In this document: positions 51,177 through 60,891 of the stretch, piece after piece
Position numbering within the stretch: the stretch's first letter is position 1
Layout: every line of letters begins with the position of its first letter
From: Pseudomonadota bacterium
GTDB lineage: Bacteria; Desulfobacterota; Desulfobulbia; Desulfobulbales; Desulfocapsaceae
Length of the DNA stretch: 64,000 nucleotides
Direction: 5' to 3'
Assembly: GCA_023412495.1 (NCBI GenBank)
Contig: JAEYNP010000016.1
Span: 135,565-199,564 of the forward strand
Made by a program: the position numbers and the translations under genes
Notes under the pieces: model-generated
The model's database searches: none
Seen by the model: the letters and a program-made list of their open reading frames with translations, nothing else
Told to the model about the DNA's origin: nothing

Positions 51177-51734
51177 ATGACCATACGAAAATATCTTGCC
51201 AGGATTCCTGTCGGCGCCGAGCGAGAACTCGTCTTCAGCGGCGAATGCCCGGGCTGCGGACAGCCGGCGGATGTGAACCACGACTTCGGCTGCCGGTATG
51301 AGGAGTGCCCCAAGTGTCGCCGCATTCTCATCGGCTGCAATTGCAGCTGCCTGTCCCCCTATGACTCGGCGAGTCTCATCAAGGCCCTGCACGGACAGTT
51401 CACAAGCCTCGCCGACGCGGTGGAGGTAGTCTCGGCGGCGGAGGCCGGGCGGGGCGGGGAGGAGTCGTACCTGGTCCATGCGGCCATGCAGTACCTCTAC
51501 GAGAATATCCCCGAGACGGCGAGGATCGGCCTCAATCGCCTTTTCCGGCAGAACCATCCCGGCTTGATCCCGCAGCTGCAGGATGACGAGGGTTATGGAT
51601 ACTACACGGCCGAACAGCTCTCGGTCGCCCTGCGTATTCCGCTTGCCGAGGTGAACGAAAAGATCGAGGCCATGGTCGCCGCGGGCCAGGGCATCCGCTT
51701 CGGCGACGGAATTCGCCTGCATCGGGTGAATTGA
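51177..51734 (+). CDS. Cys-rich protein of unknown function upstream of recD2
   Basis: 185 aa. N-terminal half has eight or nine Cys in zinc-ribbon-like groups (GECPGCGQPADVNHDF, RYEECPKCRRILIGCNCSC), the rest is helical (SLIKALHGQFTSLADAVEVV ... TAEQLSVALRIPLAEVNEKI, a winged-helix-like end). No family recognised. The start at 51177 follows GGGAG; the frame from 51138 is less likely. It ends 9 bp before recD2 and is probably co-transcribed, so a DNA-related role is possible. Confidence 0.65.
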   Translation: MTIRKYLARIPVGAERELVFSGECPGCGQPADVNHDFGCRYEECPKCRRILIGCNCSCLSPYDSASLIKALHGQFTSLADAVEVVSAAEAGRGGEESYLVHAAMQYLYENIPETARIGLNRLFRQNHPGLIPQLQDDEGYGYYTAEQLSVALRIPLAEVNEKIEAMVAAGQGIRFGDGIRLHRVN

Positions 51735-51743
51735 CCACCCACT

Positions 51744-54257
51744 ATGGCGATCCTTGCGGAGACACTGAAAGGCATCGTCCAGCGGGTCACCTACCACAAC
51801 GCCGACACCGGCTGGTCCGTTCTTAAAATCACCCCCTTCGACAGTCCCGGCTCCCTGGAAACGGTGACCGTTCACCAGACCCAGGTCTTCGCCGGGGCCA
51901 CCATGGAATTCCACGGTGCCTGGACAATCCATCCCCAGTTCGGCCGCCAGTTCAGGGCGGACAAGGCCGTCGAGAAGAAGCCGGCTACGGCGGCGGCCCT
52001 GGAAAAATACCTGGGCTCGGGCCTCATACACGGGGTAGGCCCCAAGACCGCCGCCAGTATCGTCCGCCACTTCCGGGAGAAGACCCTCGAGGTTTTCGAG
52101 CAGGATATCGGTCGGCTCACCGAGGTGCCGGGGATCGCCCGAAAAAAACTCGAAATGATCGAGGAGGCCTGGCGCGAGCACCGCATGGTCCGGGAGGTGA
52201 TGATGTTTCTGCAGGGCCATGGCATCTCCACCCTCTTTGCCGTGCGGATCTACAAAAAATACGGCGAGGAGGCGATCGAGATCGTCAGCCGCGACCCCTA
52301 CCGCCTCGCCGCCGATTTCTACGGGATCGGCTTCTTCTCCGCCGACCGGGTGGCGCTCTCCGTCGGCTTTGCCGAGGACAGCGACGAGCGGATCACCGCC
52401 GCGATCCGCCATGTGCTGGCGGCCGGCCGCGAGCAGGGTCACTGCTATCTGCTGTCGACCCAGATCGCGGAGGAGGTGAGGGCGCTCTTGAATTTCGATC
52501 CGGCCGATCGGCTGGCACAGATCCTTGCCGGGATGGAAGCGGAAAACCAGCTGCGGGTCAGGGTGCTTCTCTCGCCCGCCGGGGAAGAGCGGACATGCTA
52601 TTACTCCAAGACCCTCTACTACGACGAGGCCTATGTGGCGGAGCGGATCCGGTCCATGGTGCGTCCGGTGAGGCTTGACGAGTTGTTCATCGACAGCTGG
52701 GTCTCCGGCTACTGCGGCCGGCAGGGCATAGAGCTGAGCAGGGAGCAGGCCGCGGCGGTCCGGGAGGTGGCCAGGAGCCGCTTCTCTGTGTTGACCGGTG
52801 GCCCCGGCTGCGGCAAGACCACCACAACCCAGGTGATTGTCCGGCTGCTCGAGCAGCTCGGCAGGCGGGTGCTGCTAGCCGCCCCCACCGGCCGCGCCGC
52901 CCAGCGGATGAGCGAGGTCATCGGCCGGGAGGCGAAGACCATTCACCGGCTGCTCGAATGGCAGAAAGGCACCTTCCAGAAAAACGAGGCGCAGCCGCTC
53001 AAGGTCGATTTTCTTATCGTCGACGAGTGCTCAATGCTCGACATCTCGCTCACTGCCTCGCTCTTCAAGGCCGTGCCCCAGGGCAGCCAGGTCCTCTTCA
53101 TCGGCGACGCCGACCAGCTGCCGGCGGTGGGGGCGGGCAACGTCCTCCGGGATATCATCGAGTCGGAATCGGTCCCGGTCCAACGCCTGACCGAGGTGTT
53201 TCGCCAGGCGAAGGCCTCCAAAATTATCGAATTCGCCCATCAGATCAACCAGGGGCAGACCCCGCGCATCGAATCCCCTTTCAAGCGCCCGGAGGCCTGG
53301 ACGGACAAAGTGGACTGCCTTTTCATAGACTCCGAAGAAGCGACCCAGGAGCAGCTCGATTTCGTGACCCGCGTAAAACGTTTCTACGAGCTGCGGACCG
53401 AGCAGCTGGAAGGTTTATCCACGCACGAAAATTTCTTCGAATTTCGGACGGAGGAGCCGATCAGCTCCGCCTACGACCAGGACCTTGTCGTCCCGGCGAA
53501 ATTCAAGCATGTGGATCTCGCAAGGATTCGGGAGGCGACCGGCCAGGTCGAGGAGTTGAAGGCGGTGCTGGCTAAAATCCATCCCTGGTCGACCCTCCAT
53601 TACGGCATGGCCGCGGTCGAGGCGGTGGTGCGCCTCTACCTGGAATGGATTCCAAGGTATTATGGGCGGGAGACGGAGATTCAGATCCTCACGCCCATGA
53701 CCCGAGGAACCCTGGGTACCGCCAATCTCAACCGGGTGATCCAGGAGAGGGCTAACCCGCCCGCCCCGGGCAAGGCCCAGCTCCAGGTGGGCGAGCGGAT
53801 CTTCCGCGATGGCGACCGGGTCATCCACCGGCGGAACAACTACGAATTGAACGTCTTCAACGGCGATATCGGCCGGATCGAGGCTATCGATAACGTGGGC
53901 CTCAGCTGTATGGTGGTCTTTCCCCCCGATAACCGGCGGGTGCTCTACCAAAAAGATGACATCCTCGAACTCGACCTGGCTTACGCCATCACCATCCACA
54001 AGTCCCAGGGCAGCGAATTCCCCGCAGTCATCCTGCCGATCCTCACCCAGCACTTCAAGATGCTCTTTCGCAACCTGGTCTACACGGGACTCACCCGGGC
54101 GCGGCGCCTCGCCGTCCTGGTCGGCACCCGCCGGGCTCTCGCCATGGCGGTGAAAAGGCAGGATACCAGCCGACGCCAGACCGCACTGCAGCAGCTTCTT
54201 GCGGCTCCGCAGGGCGCGGCACCTGGCCGCCCCTTCGGCGAAGGGCTTACCCTGTAA
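51744..54257 (+). CDS. recD2: RecD2-type ATP-dependent DNA helicase
   Basis: 837 aa. N-terminal OB-fold (TLKGIVQRVTYHNADTGWSVLKI) and helix-hairpin-helix region (GVGPKTAASIVRHF; VPGIARKKLEMIEEAW) typical of RecD2, absent from RecBCD RecD. Helicase motifs: LTGGPGCGKTTT (Walker A, about 352), AAPTGRAAQRMSE, LIVDECSMLDI (Walker B), FIGDADQLPAVGAGNVL, LTEVFRQA and ITIHKSQGSEFPAVILP. A 5'-3' helicase in DNA repair. In place of a standard RecD2 middle, residues about 515-590 (FIDSEEATQEQLDFVTRV ...) form an insert. No RecBC partners nearby. Confidence 0.92.
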   Translation: MAILAETLKGIVQRVTYHNADTGWSVLKITPFDSPGSLETVTVHQTQVFAGATMEFHGAWTIHPQFGRQFRADKAVEKKPATAAALEKYLGSGLIHGVGPKTAASIVRHFREKTLEVFEQDIGRLTEVPGIARKKLEMIEEAWREHRMVREVMMFLQGHGISTLFAVRIYKKYGEEAIEIVSRDPYRLAADFYGIGFFSADRVALSVGFAEDSDERITAAIRHVLAAGREQGHCYLLSTQIAEEVRALLNFDPADRLAQILAGMEAENQLRVRVLLSPAGEERTCYYSKTLYYDEAYVAERIRSMVRPVRLDELFIDSWVSGYCGRQGIELSREQAAAVREVARSRFSVLTGGPGCGKTTTTQVIVRLLEQLGRRVLLAAPTGRAAQRMSEVIGREAKTIHRLLEWQKGTFQKNEAQPLKVDFLIVDECSMLDISLTASLFKAVPQGSQVLFIGDADQLPAVGAGNVLRDIIESESVPVQRLTEVFRQAKASKIIEFAHQINQGQTPRIESPFKRPEAWTDKVDCLFIDSEEATQEQLDFVTRVKRFYELRTEQLEGLSTHENFFEFRTEEPISSAYDQDLVVPAKFKHVDLARIREATGQVEELKAVLAKIHPWSTLHYGMAAVEAVVRLYLEWIPRYYGRETEIQILTPMTRGTLGTANLNRVIQERANPPAPGKAQLQVGERIFRDGDRVIHRRNNYELNVFNGDIGRIEAIDNVGLSCMVVFPPDNRRVLYQKDDILELDLAYAITIHKSQGSEFPAVILPILTQHFKMLFRNLVYTGLTRARRLAVLVGTRRALAMAVKRQDTSRRQTALQQLLAAPQGAAPGRPFGEGLTL

Positions 54258-54408
54258 GGACGAAGTCTGCGGTCCCAGTCCGAAAGAAGCAGACGGTCGT
54301 TTTCGGGGAGAGTCCTATGTCCGGTACGGCTGGCGGAAAGGGCGGAAATGTATTAAGATAGCTGCGGAAAACGAGCAACCGATCATCTTTCCAAGGAATT
54401 CTGAGAGC

Positions 54409-54804
54409 ATGTACATCTGCGTCGATTTTGATGGAACCGTCGTCGATCACCGCTATCCCGACATCGGCCCGCCGGTGCCGGGGGCCATCGACTGGCTCAA
54501 GAAACTGCAGCGGCATGGCGCGAAAATCATCCTGTTCACCATGCGCTCGAACAGCCCCGAAGGCAGCAAGCTGCTGCTCAACGCCGTGCAGTACATGGAA
54601 TCGAACGGGATCAAGCTGTACGGGGTGAACAGGAATCCCGACCAGGACAACTGGACCTCCAGCCCCAAGGCCTACGGCGATGTCTATATAGACGACTCCG
54701 CTTTCGGCTGCCCCCTCATCCTGCCCAAAGGTTTTACAAGGCCCTGCGTGAACTGGAAGATTGCCGGTCCGCAGCTCGAGCATATGTGTCTGAACAGAAG
54801 ATAG
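54409..54804 (+). CDS. HAD-like hydrolase, small
   Basis: 131 aa. Opens with the HAD nucleophile motif VDFDGTVVDHRYPDIG (D-x-D), then GAIDWLKKLQRHGAKIILFTMRSN (motif II Thr) and a late acidic pair (YGDVYIDDSAFG, motif IV). Similar small phosphatase-like proteins act on nucleotides or sugars, substrate not determined. ATG at 54409 gives MYICVDFDG; upstream frame from 54199 is the tail region of recD2 in another frame and not coding. 150 bp after recD2. Confidence 0.85.
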   Translation: MYICVDFDGTVVDHRYPDIGPPVPGAIDWLKKLQRHGAKIILFTMRSNSPEGSKLLLNAVQYMESNGIKLYGVNRNPDQDNWTSSPKAYGDVYIDDSAFGCPLILPKGFTRPCVNWKIAGPQLEHMCLNRR

Positions 54805-54903
54805 GGATGTGTAGCATGAGCTTCCCTCGTTGTCAGTGAAGCGGTAGCGGAACGGTTGTCGTTGTCGTAATGGTAAACTGGCCGATAGCTCGCAGTACAC
54901 CAG

Positions 54904-56553
54904 CTATTTCCGCAGGAGCCCCAAATAGACCTCGAGGGTGTTGATGATCTCCTCGGCCACGATGAGATTTCCCGCCTTGACCGTCCGGGAGAGATCGACG
55001 ATCAGCGAGGCCAGTTTCTGAAAGCCGAACATGCCCGCCACCCCGCGCAGGGCATGAGCTTTGTCGTAGACCATGTCGTAATCCTTCTGCTGCAAGGCCT
55101 GCTTCATCGTGTTCAGGTCCTCGGTGACGGTCGTCAGCAGGTTGGGGATGAGTTCCTTGAGCGACTCCGGGATTTCGGCCGGTTTTTCCCGCTCCAGCCA
55201 ATACCCGAGGGCTTTGTTGCCGAGGTCGGCCGGCTGCACGATCTTGCGGTTTTCGATGAACTTGTGGATAGTCTGGATCAGTTCCCTTTTGAAGAAAGGC
55301 TTGCTCAGCACTCCGTCAAAGCCGTTGTTCAAGAACTTGTTTTTCTGTTCCTGAAAGGCATGGGCGGTGACGGCCAGAATCGTCTGCGGCTTCAGGCGCC
55401 CCTGCTTCTCCATGGCCCGGATCTCTCTGGTCGCCGTGATCCCGTCCATGACCGGCATGCGAATATCCATGAGAATGAGGTCGAACTCTTCCTCCACGGC
55501 GATTGCCAGGGCATCTTTGCCGTTGACTGCCTCCCGCAGCCGGATCGGGTACTCCTGCAGATAGACACGGATCAGCTCGATATTGTCCTTGATGTCGTCC
55601 ACCACCAGAATGGAAATATTCGGAAACGAGTCTGGGTCGATAAAGGAGTCGTCGAGGCGGACGCGCCTCCGGTCCGACAGTTCGGCCGGCGGCAGCGGGA
55701 GGATGCAGCTGAAGACCGACCCTTTGCCGAGAACCGACTGCACCTTGACCTCCCCGCCCATGGCCTCCACCAGCTTCCGGCAGATGGCGAGCCCCAGGCC
55801 GGCGCCGCTGTGCTGCTGGTCCAGGGAGTCGTGGACCTGGGTGAAGCGGTCGAAGATGATTTTTTGCTGCTTTTCCGAGATGCCGATACCGGTATCGATG
55901 ACGCTCATGACGAGGTTGCCGGGTTTTTTGAAATTTTCAGTTATTTTCAGAGTGATGGAGCCGCCGGGCGTGAACTTGACCGCGTTGTTGATCAGGTTCA
56001 TGAGAATCTGGAAGATCTTCAGGGGATCGCCGATTCTTTCCATCACCAGGAGCGGTTCCAAATCCACCGAATAGTGAAGATTTTTCTGGATGCAGAGGGG
56101 CAGGATGGAGGCCTCCAGCTGGTTGAGGATCTTGACCAGGCTGAAGGGCTCGGGCTCGATGGAAACCTTGCCCGTCTCTATTCTCGAAAACTCGAGGATA
56201 TTGTTGAGGATTTCCATGAGCTGCCTGCCCGTTACCCGGAGGCTGTGCAGGTATTGGGCCTGTGACTCATTCAGTTCGGTTTCTGCCAGGAGGTTGGCCA
56301 TGCCGAGGATGATGTTCAGGGGGGTGCGGATTTCGTGGCTCATGTTGGCCAGGAAGTCCGACTTTGAGATATTCTCTTGCTGTACTTGCTGATATTGCGG
56401 CAGTTTTTGCTCAGTCTCCTCCGGGTAGGCATCTTTGCTCTCCTGCCGCGTCTGCTGCTCCTGAAGGCGGGCAAGTTGCTCTTCCAGTTCGGCGCAGCGC
56501 TTTTGCAGGCGGATAACCTCTTGTTTCAGGGGTATCCGGCGTTCGTGGTTCAT
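54904..56553 (-). CDS. Hybrid sensor histidine kinase with receiver and HPt domains
   Basis: 549 aa. Coiled coil (about 1-60, RLQKRCAELEEQLARLQEQQ), HisKA with SDFLANMSHEIRTPL (H about 73), HATPase (LMNLINNAVKFTPGG; DTGIGISEKQQK; HSGAGLGLAICRKL), receiver (ILVVDDIKDN; LILMDIRMPVMDG; LSKPFFK) and a C-terminal HPt with AHALRGVAGMFGF (His). No membrane segments and no sensor domain, so a cytoplasmic multistep phosphorelay protein; the input may come through the coiled coil or a partner. No adjacent response regulator. Confidence 0.93.
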   Translation of the reverse strand: MNHERRIPLKQEVIRLQKRCAELEEQLARLQEQQTRQESKDAYPEETEQKLPQYQQVQQENISKSDFLANMSHEIRTPLNIILGMANLLAETELNESQAQYLHSLRVTGRQLMEILNNILEFSRIETGKVSIEPEPFSLVKILNQLEASILPLCIQKNLHYSVDLEPLLVMERIGDPLKIFQILMNLINNAVKFTPGGSITLKITENFKKPGNLVMSVIDTGIGISEKQQKIIFDRFTQVHDSLDQQHSGAGLGLAICRKLVEAMGGEVKVQSVLGKGSVFSCILPLPPAELSDRRRVRLDDSFIDPDSFPNISILVVDDIKDNIELIRVYLQEYPIRLREAVNGKDALAIAVEEEFDLILMDIRMPVMDGITATREIRAMEKQGRLKPQTILAVTAHAFQEQKNKFLNNGFDGVLSKPFFKRELIQTIHKFIENRKIVQPADLGNKALGYWLEREKPAEIPESLKELIPNLLTTVTEDLNTMKQALQQKDYDMVYDKAHALRGVAGMFGFQKLASLIVDLSRTVKAGNLIVAEEIINTLEVYLGLLRK

Positions 56554-57012
56554 AGGTATTCCGGATGAGTCCTCAGCAGGTTCAACAGCTGTAGTTTACT
56601 ATAGGATATCTCAATATTACCTGAAAAGGTGTGCAATCGGAACAATAGAAGCGGAAATTTTTGCCACTCCCGGCTGCCAGTTCCGCAGCCCCTCCATTCC
56701 GTTCGGATGGCGGCTATGCGAGAGGAAGAATTGTAAACGCCTTTCCCGCCATCCTTGAGTGATTATGGTATGTGCCGAGTTTCATTCAGGCTGCCGGACT
56801 GCTCTGGGGGAGAATCTTCCCGCTGGAGTATGCCGGGGCAACCGCCCGGTCTGGATCAAATTGATGAGGAAATTTTTCCTGAGAAATGCTAGTCTTTGCC
56901 CGGACAGGGCCGACGGGTCCGCAGGGTTCGCGAAAATCGGGAGAATATGCTGTAAATGCCGCCAAAAACGAGCGCTTTTTCGGCGGCTATTCAATTATAG
57001 GGGAAATTGATC
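56554..57012. other. Divergent region before purL, with a leader hairpin
   Basis: 459 bp. Near its end is a hairpin GCCGCC-AAAAA / TTTTT-(C)-GGCGGC (56958-56987, 7 nt loop), 25 bp before the purL start, possibly a regulatory leader. No gene seen in the rest. Confidence 0.5.
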
Positions 57013-60000
57013 ATGGGTGTGTCGGTCACACAATTGTATCGCCGGATCGATGACGACCGGGCGTTTTGTTTTCATATCGAGTCGGAGCGGTGCCTGACGG
57101 CGGAAGAGACGGACTGCCTGCGGCTCATCCTGGCGGAAGGCTTTTTGCTGGATTCGGTCCGGGCGGAACCGGTTCCGCAGGGCGAGAGGGTGGTGGAAGT
57201 TGGCCCGCGCCTCAATTTCGCTACCGCCTGGTCGTCGAATATGGTTTCCATATGCCAGGCGACGGGCCTTTCCGCCATCACCCGGGTGGAGCGGTCGCGT
57301 CGCTACCGGGTACCCGAGAGTGAGGAGCTCCAGGCCTTCATCGACCGGCATCACGACCGGATGACCGAGTGTCACTATCCCGCCGCCCTCACCACCTTCG
57401 AGACAGGAGTGGTGCCGGAGCCGGTCTACGAGGTCGATCTCAAGACCAAGGGCCCGGACGGCCTCAGGGAATTGCCGGGCATCTCCATGGACGAGCATGA
57501 CCGGAACCTCTATTACGACTATTTCGTGAAGCAGCAGGGCAGGAATCCGACGATCGTCGAGATCATGGACCTCAACAACGCCAACTCCGAGCATTCCCGC
57601 CACGGTTTCTTCAAGGGCAGACAGATCATCGACGGCGAAGAGATGGAGGAGACCCTCTTCGGCCTGGTTACCGCCACGCTTACCGCCAATCCGAAAGGCT
57701 CGGTAATCGCCTTCAAGGACAACTCCTCGGTGATAGAGGGTTACGAGATCGAAACATTGATCCCGCAGAAGCCGGGGGAACCGTCCACTTTCATCCCGGT
57801 GCGCACCTCCTACCATCCGCTGCTGACCGCCGAGACCCATAACTTCCCCACCGGCGTGGCGCCCTTCCCCGGGGCCGAGACCGGCACCGGCGGCCGCATC
57901 CGCGACGTCCAGGGCACCGGCCGGGGCGGTTTCGTCGTCGCCGGCACCGCCGGCTACTGCGTGGGCAACCTCAACATCCCCGGTTACGAGCTGCCCTGGG
58001 AGAGGCGCTATCCCTGTCCGGACAACCTGGCCGACGCACTCACCATCGAGATCGAGGCCAGCAACGGTGCGTCCGATTACGGCAACAAGTTCGGCGAGCC
58101 GCTCATCCAGGGCTTCACCCGGTCGTTCGACATGCGCCTTGAAGGCGGCGAGCGCTGGGGCTTTCTGAAACCCATCATGTTCACCGGCGGCATCGGCCAG
58201 ATCGATGCCCGGCTGACCGAGAAGAAGGAGGCGGTAAAGGGCATGCTCATCGTCCAGGTGGGCGGGCCGGCCTACCGGGTCGGTTTCGGCGGCGGCGCCG
58301 CCTCCAGCATGCTCCAGGGCGAAAACGAGTCGAGCCTCGATTTCAACGCGGTGCAGCGCGGCGACGCCGAGATGGAGCAGAAGATGAACCGGGTCATCCG
58401 GGCCTGCAACGAGATGGGCGATGCGACGCTTATCGACGTGATCCACGACCAGGGCGCGGGCGGCCCCGCCAACGTGCTGAAGGAACTGGTGGAGAAGGCC
58501 GGGGGGCGCGTTTCGATCCGCAACATCCGGGTGGGCGACCCGACCATGTCGGTGCTCGAGATCTACGTGGCCGAGTACCAGGAACGCACAGGTTTTCTGA
58601 TCAGTCCGGAAAATATCGGGAAATTCCAGGAGATCTGCGCTCGCGAGAAGGTGGCCTGCGAGGTGCTGGGCGAGGTGACGGGGGACCTGCGTTTTGTCGT
58701 ACATGACTCCCTGGACGACAGCACTCCTGTCGATATCGAGCTGCCGGCCCTGCTCGGCAAGATCCCGCAGAAGACCTTTTCCGATACGCGAAAACCATTT
58801 GCCGCCAAACCGCTCAAGTTGCCGGAGGATCTTACCGTGGTCGCAGCCCTCCACGACGTGCTCCGCCTCGTCTCGGTCGGCTCGAAGCGCTTTTTGACCA
58901 ATAAGGTCGACCGGGCGGTAACCGGGCTGATCGCCCGCCAGCAGTGCTGCGGACCGCTACAGCTGACGGTCGCCGACGTGGCTGTGGTGGCCCAGAGCCA
59001 CTTCGGCAAGACCGGCATCGCCACGGCCATCGGCGAGCAGTCGATCAAGATGCTGGTCGACCCGGCCGCAGGTGCACGGATGGCGGTGGGCGAATCGCTC
59101 ACCAACCTGGTCTTTGCCAAGATCAAAGATCCGAACCAGATCAAATGCTCGGCGAATTGGATGTGGGCGCCGAAGCTGGCGGGCGAAGGCGCGGCCATCT
59201 ACGATGCGGCGCGGGCCATGCGCGATGCGATGATCGCCGTCGGCATGGCGGTGGACGGTGGCAAGGACAGCCTGTCCATGGCCACCATGGTCGGCGACGA
59301 GACGGTCAAGTCGCCGCGGGAGCTGGTCATCTCCGCCTATGCGGCGGTGCCCGATGTCATGAAGGTGGTGACCCCGGATATTAAGAAGCCGGGCGCACCG
59401 CTCATCTATATCGACTTGGCTGGAGGCAGGATTCGGCTGGGTGGCAGCGCACTCGCCCAGGTCATGGGCCAGATGGGCGACGCGAGTCCCGACCTGGAGG
59501 ACGGCGCCCTGCTGAAGAAGGCTTTTGCCGCGGTCCAGGAACTGATCGACCGGGACCTGATTTCAGCAGGTCACGACCGCAGCGATGGCGGGCTCATCAC
59601 GACACTTTTGGAAATGGCTTTCGCCGGCAACTGCGGACTCGATGTCAAGTTGGTGGGCAGCGGTACGGTCTTTGAGGCCCTCTTTGCCGAGGAACTTGGC
59701 CTGGTCTTCGAATGCCGGCCGGAGAAACTCGCCGAAGTGGAAAAAATCCTTGTTGCGGCCAACGTGCCTTTTGCCGCCATCGGCACCGCCACCGCCGACA
59801 AACGCATCAAGATCGACTACAACGGCACGTCGATCCTCGACGAGGAGATGATTGTTCTCCGTGGCTGGTGGGAGGAAACCAGCTACCGGCTCGAACGGCT
59901 GCAGATCGCCCCGGCCTGCGCCGACGAGGAGAAAGCGCTGATCTACGACCGCAAGGGGCCCAGATACCATCTGCCCTTCCGTCCTGAGCCGGCGCCGGCG

Positions 60001-60819
60001 GAGCTGCTTTCCCGCAGGGACAAGCCGAAGGTGGCGATCCTCCGCGATGAGGGGTCCAACTCGGATCGGGAGATGACCTCGGCCTTCTACCTGGCGGGTT
60101 TTGAACCCTGGGATGTCTGCATGAACGACTTCCTGGCCGGCAAAGTGAATCTCGACGACTTCCGGGGGCTGGCGGCGGTGGGCGGCTTCTCCTACGCCGA
60201 CGTCCCCGACTCGGCCAAGGGCTGGGCGGCGACCATCCTCTTCAACCCGCGGCTGAAGAAGATGTTCACCGACTTCTACAACCGGCCCGATACTTTCACT
60301 CTCGGGATCTGCAACGGCTGCCAGCTCTTCGGGCTGCTCGGCTGGGTGCCGGAGCCGGACCTTCCCGCCGAGCGCCAGCCGCGTTTCGTCCATAACGTTT
60401 CGGGGCGCTTCGAGTCTCGCTGGTCCACGGTCAAGGTCGCCAAGAATCCGGCGATAATGCTGAAAGGCATGGAGGGGCTGGTCTTCGGCATCCACGTCGA
60501 TCACGGCGAGGGACGGCTGGTGTTCCCCGATCGGGCCATTTTCGACAAGGTGAAGAGGGAGGGGCTGGCGCCGCTTGCCTTTGTTGACGATGACGGCCTG
60601 CCGACGGAGAAATATCCCTTCAACCCCAACGGCTCGCCGGAAGGCATCGCCGGGCTCTGTTCCGCCGACGGCCGCCACCTGGCGCTCATGCCCCATCCCG
60701 AGCGGGTCTTCCTGCCCTGGCAGGCCCACTATCTGCCGGAGGAGATGAAGGATCTGCAGGTGACCCCCTGGATGCAGATGTTCCGTAACGCCTATGAGTG
60801 GTGCCGGAAAACTCGTTGA
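57013..60819 (+). CDS. purL: Phosphoribosylformylglycinamidine synthase, long single-chain PurL
   Basis: 1268 aa. Converts FGAR to FGAM in purine synthesis with glutamine and ATP. Domains: N-terminal (PurS-like, about 1-130), first AIRS half with AETHNFPTGVAPFPGAETGTGGRIRD (about 276-301), second AIRS half (GVAMAVDGGKDSLSMATMV-like segment, about 750) and a C-terminal glutaminase with nucleophile Cys in LGICNGCQLFGLLGW (about 1099) and LMPHPERVF (about 1230). Gram-negative-type large PurL, versus the split PurS/Q/L of Gram-positives. ATG at 57013; a TTG at 57007 is in frame but weaker. Confidence 0.96.
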   Translation: MGVSVTQLYRRIDDDRAFCFHIESERCLTAEETDCLRLILAEGFLLDSVRAEPVPQGERVVEVGPRLNFATAWSSNMVSICQATGLSAITRVERSRRYRVPESEELQAFIDRHHDRMTECHYPAALTTFETGVVPEPVYEVDLKTKGPDGLRELPGISMDEHDRNLYYDYFVKQQGRNPTIVEIMDLNNANSEHSRHGFFKGRQIIDGEEMEETLFGLVTATLTANPKGSVIAFKDNSSVIEGYEIETLIPQKPGEPSTFIPVRTSYHPLLTAETHNFPTGVAPFPGAETGTGGRIRDVQGTGRGGFVVAGTAGYCVGNLNIPGYELPWERRYPCPDNLADALTIEIEASNGASDYGNKFGEPLIQGFTRSFDMRLEGGERWGFLKPIMFTGGIGQIDARLTEKKEAVKGMLIVQVGGPAYRVGFGGGAASSMLQGENESSLDFNAVQRGDAEMEQKMNRVIRACNEMGDATLIDVIHDQGAGGPANVLKELVEKAGGRVSIRNIRVGDPTMSVLEIYVAEYQERTGFLISPENIGKFQEICAREKVACEVLGEVTGDLRFVVHDSLDDSTPVDIELPALLGKIPQKTFSDTRKPFAAKPLKLPEDLTVVAALHDVLRLVSVGSKRFLTNKVDRAVTGLIARQQCCGPLQLTVADVAVVAQSHFGKTGIATAIGEQSIKMLVDPAAGARMAVGESLTNLVFAKIKDPNQIKCSANWMWAPKLAGEGAAIYDAARAMRDAMIAVGMAVDGGKDSLSMATMVGDETVKSPRELVISAYAAVPDVMKVVTPDIKKPGAPLIYIDLAGGRIRLGGSALAQVMGQMGDASPDLEDGALLKKAFAAVQELIDRDLISAGHDRSDGGLITTLLEMAFAGNCGLDVKLVGSGTVFEALFAEELGLVFECRPEKLAEVEKILVAANVPFAAIGTATADKRIKIDYNGTSILDEEMIVLRGWWEETSYRLERLQIAPACADEEKALIYDRKGPRYHLPFRPEPAPAELLSRRDKPKVAILRDEGSNSDREMTSAFYLAGFEPWDVCMNDFLAGKVNLDDFRGLAAVGGFSYADVPDSAKGWAATILFNPRLKKMFTDFYNRPDTFTLGICNGCQLFGLLGWVPEPDLPAERQPRFVHNVSGRFESRWSTVKVAKNPAIMLKGMEGLVFGIHVDHGEGRLVFPDRAIFDKVKREGLAPLAFVDDDGLPTEKYPFNPNGSPEGIAGLCSADGRHLALMPHPERVFLPWQAHYLPEEMKDLQVTPWMQMFRNAYEWCRKTR

Positions 60820-60891
60820 ACGATCGGCGCCGGGGAGGCGACCGCGAAGCTTCCCCGCCGCCCTCTCGATACGCGAGGGGGCGGCTGACTG

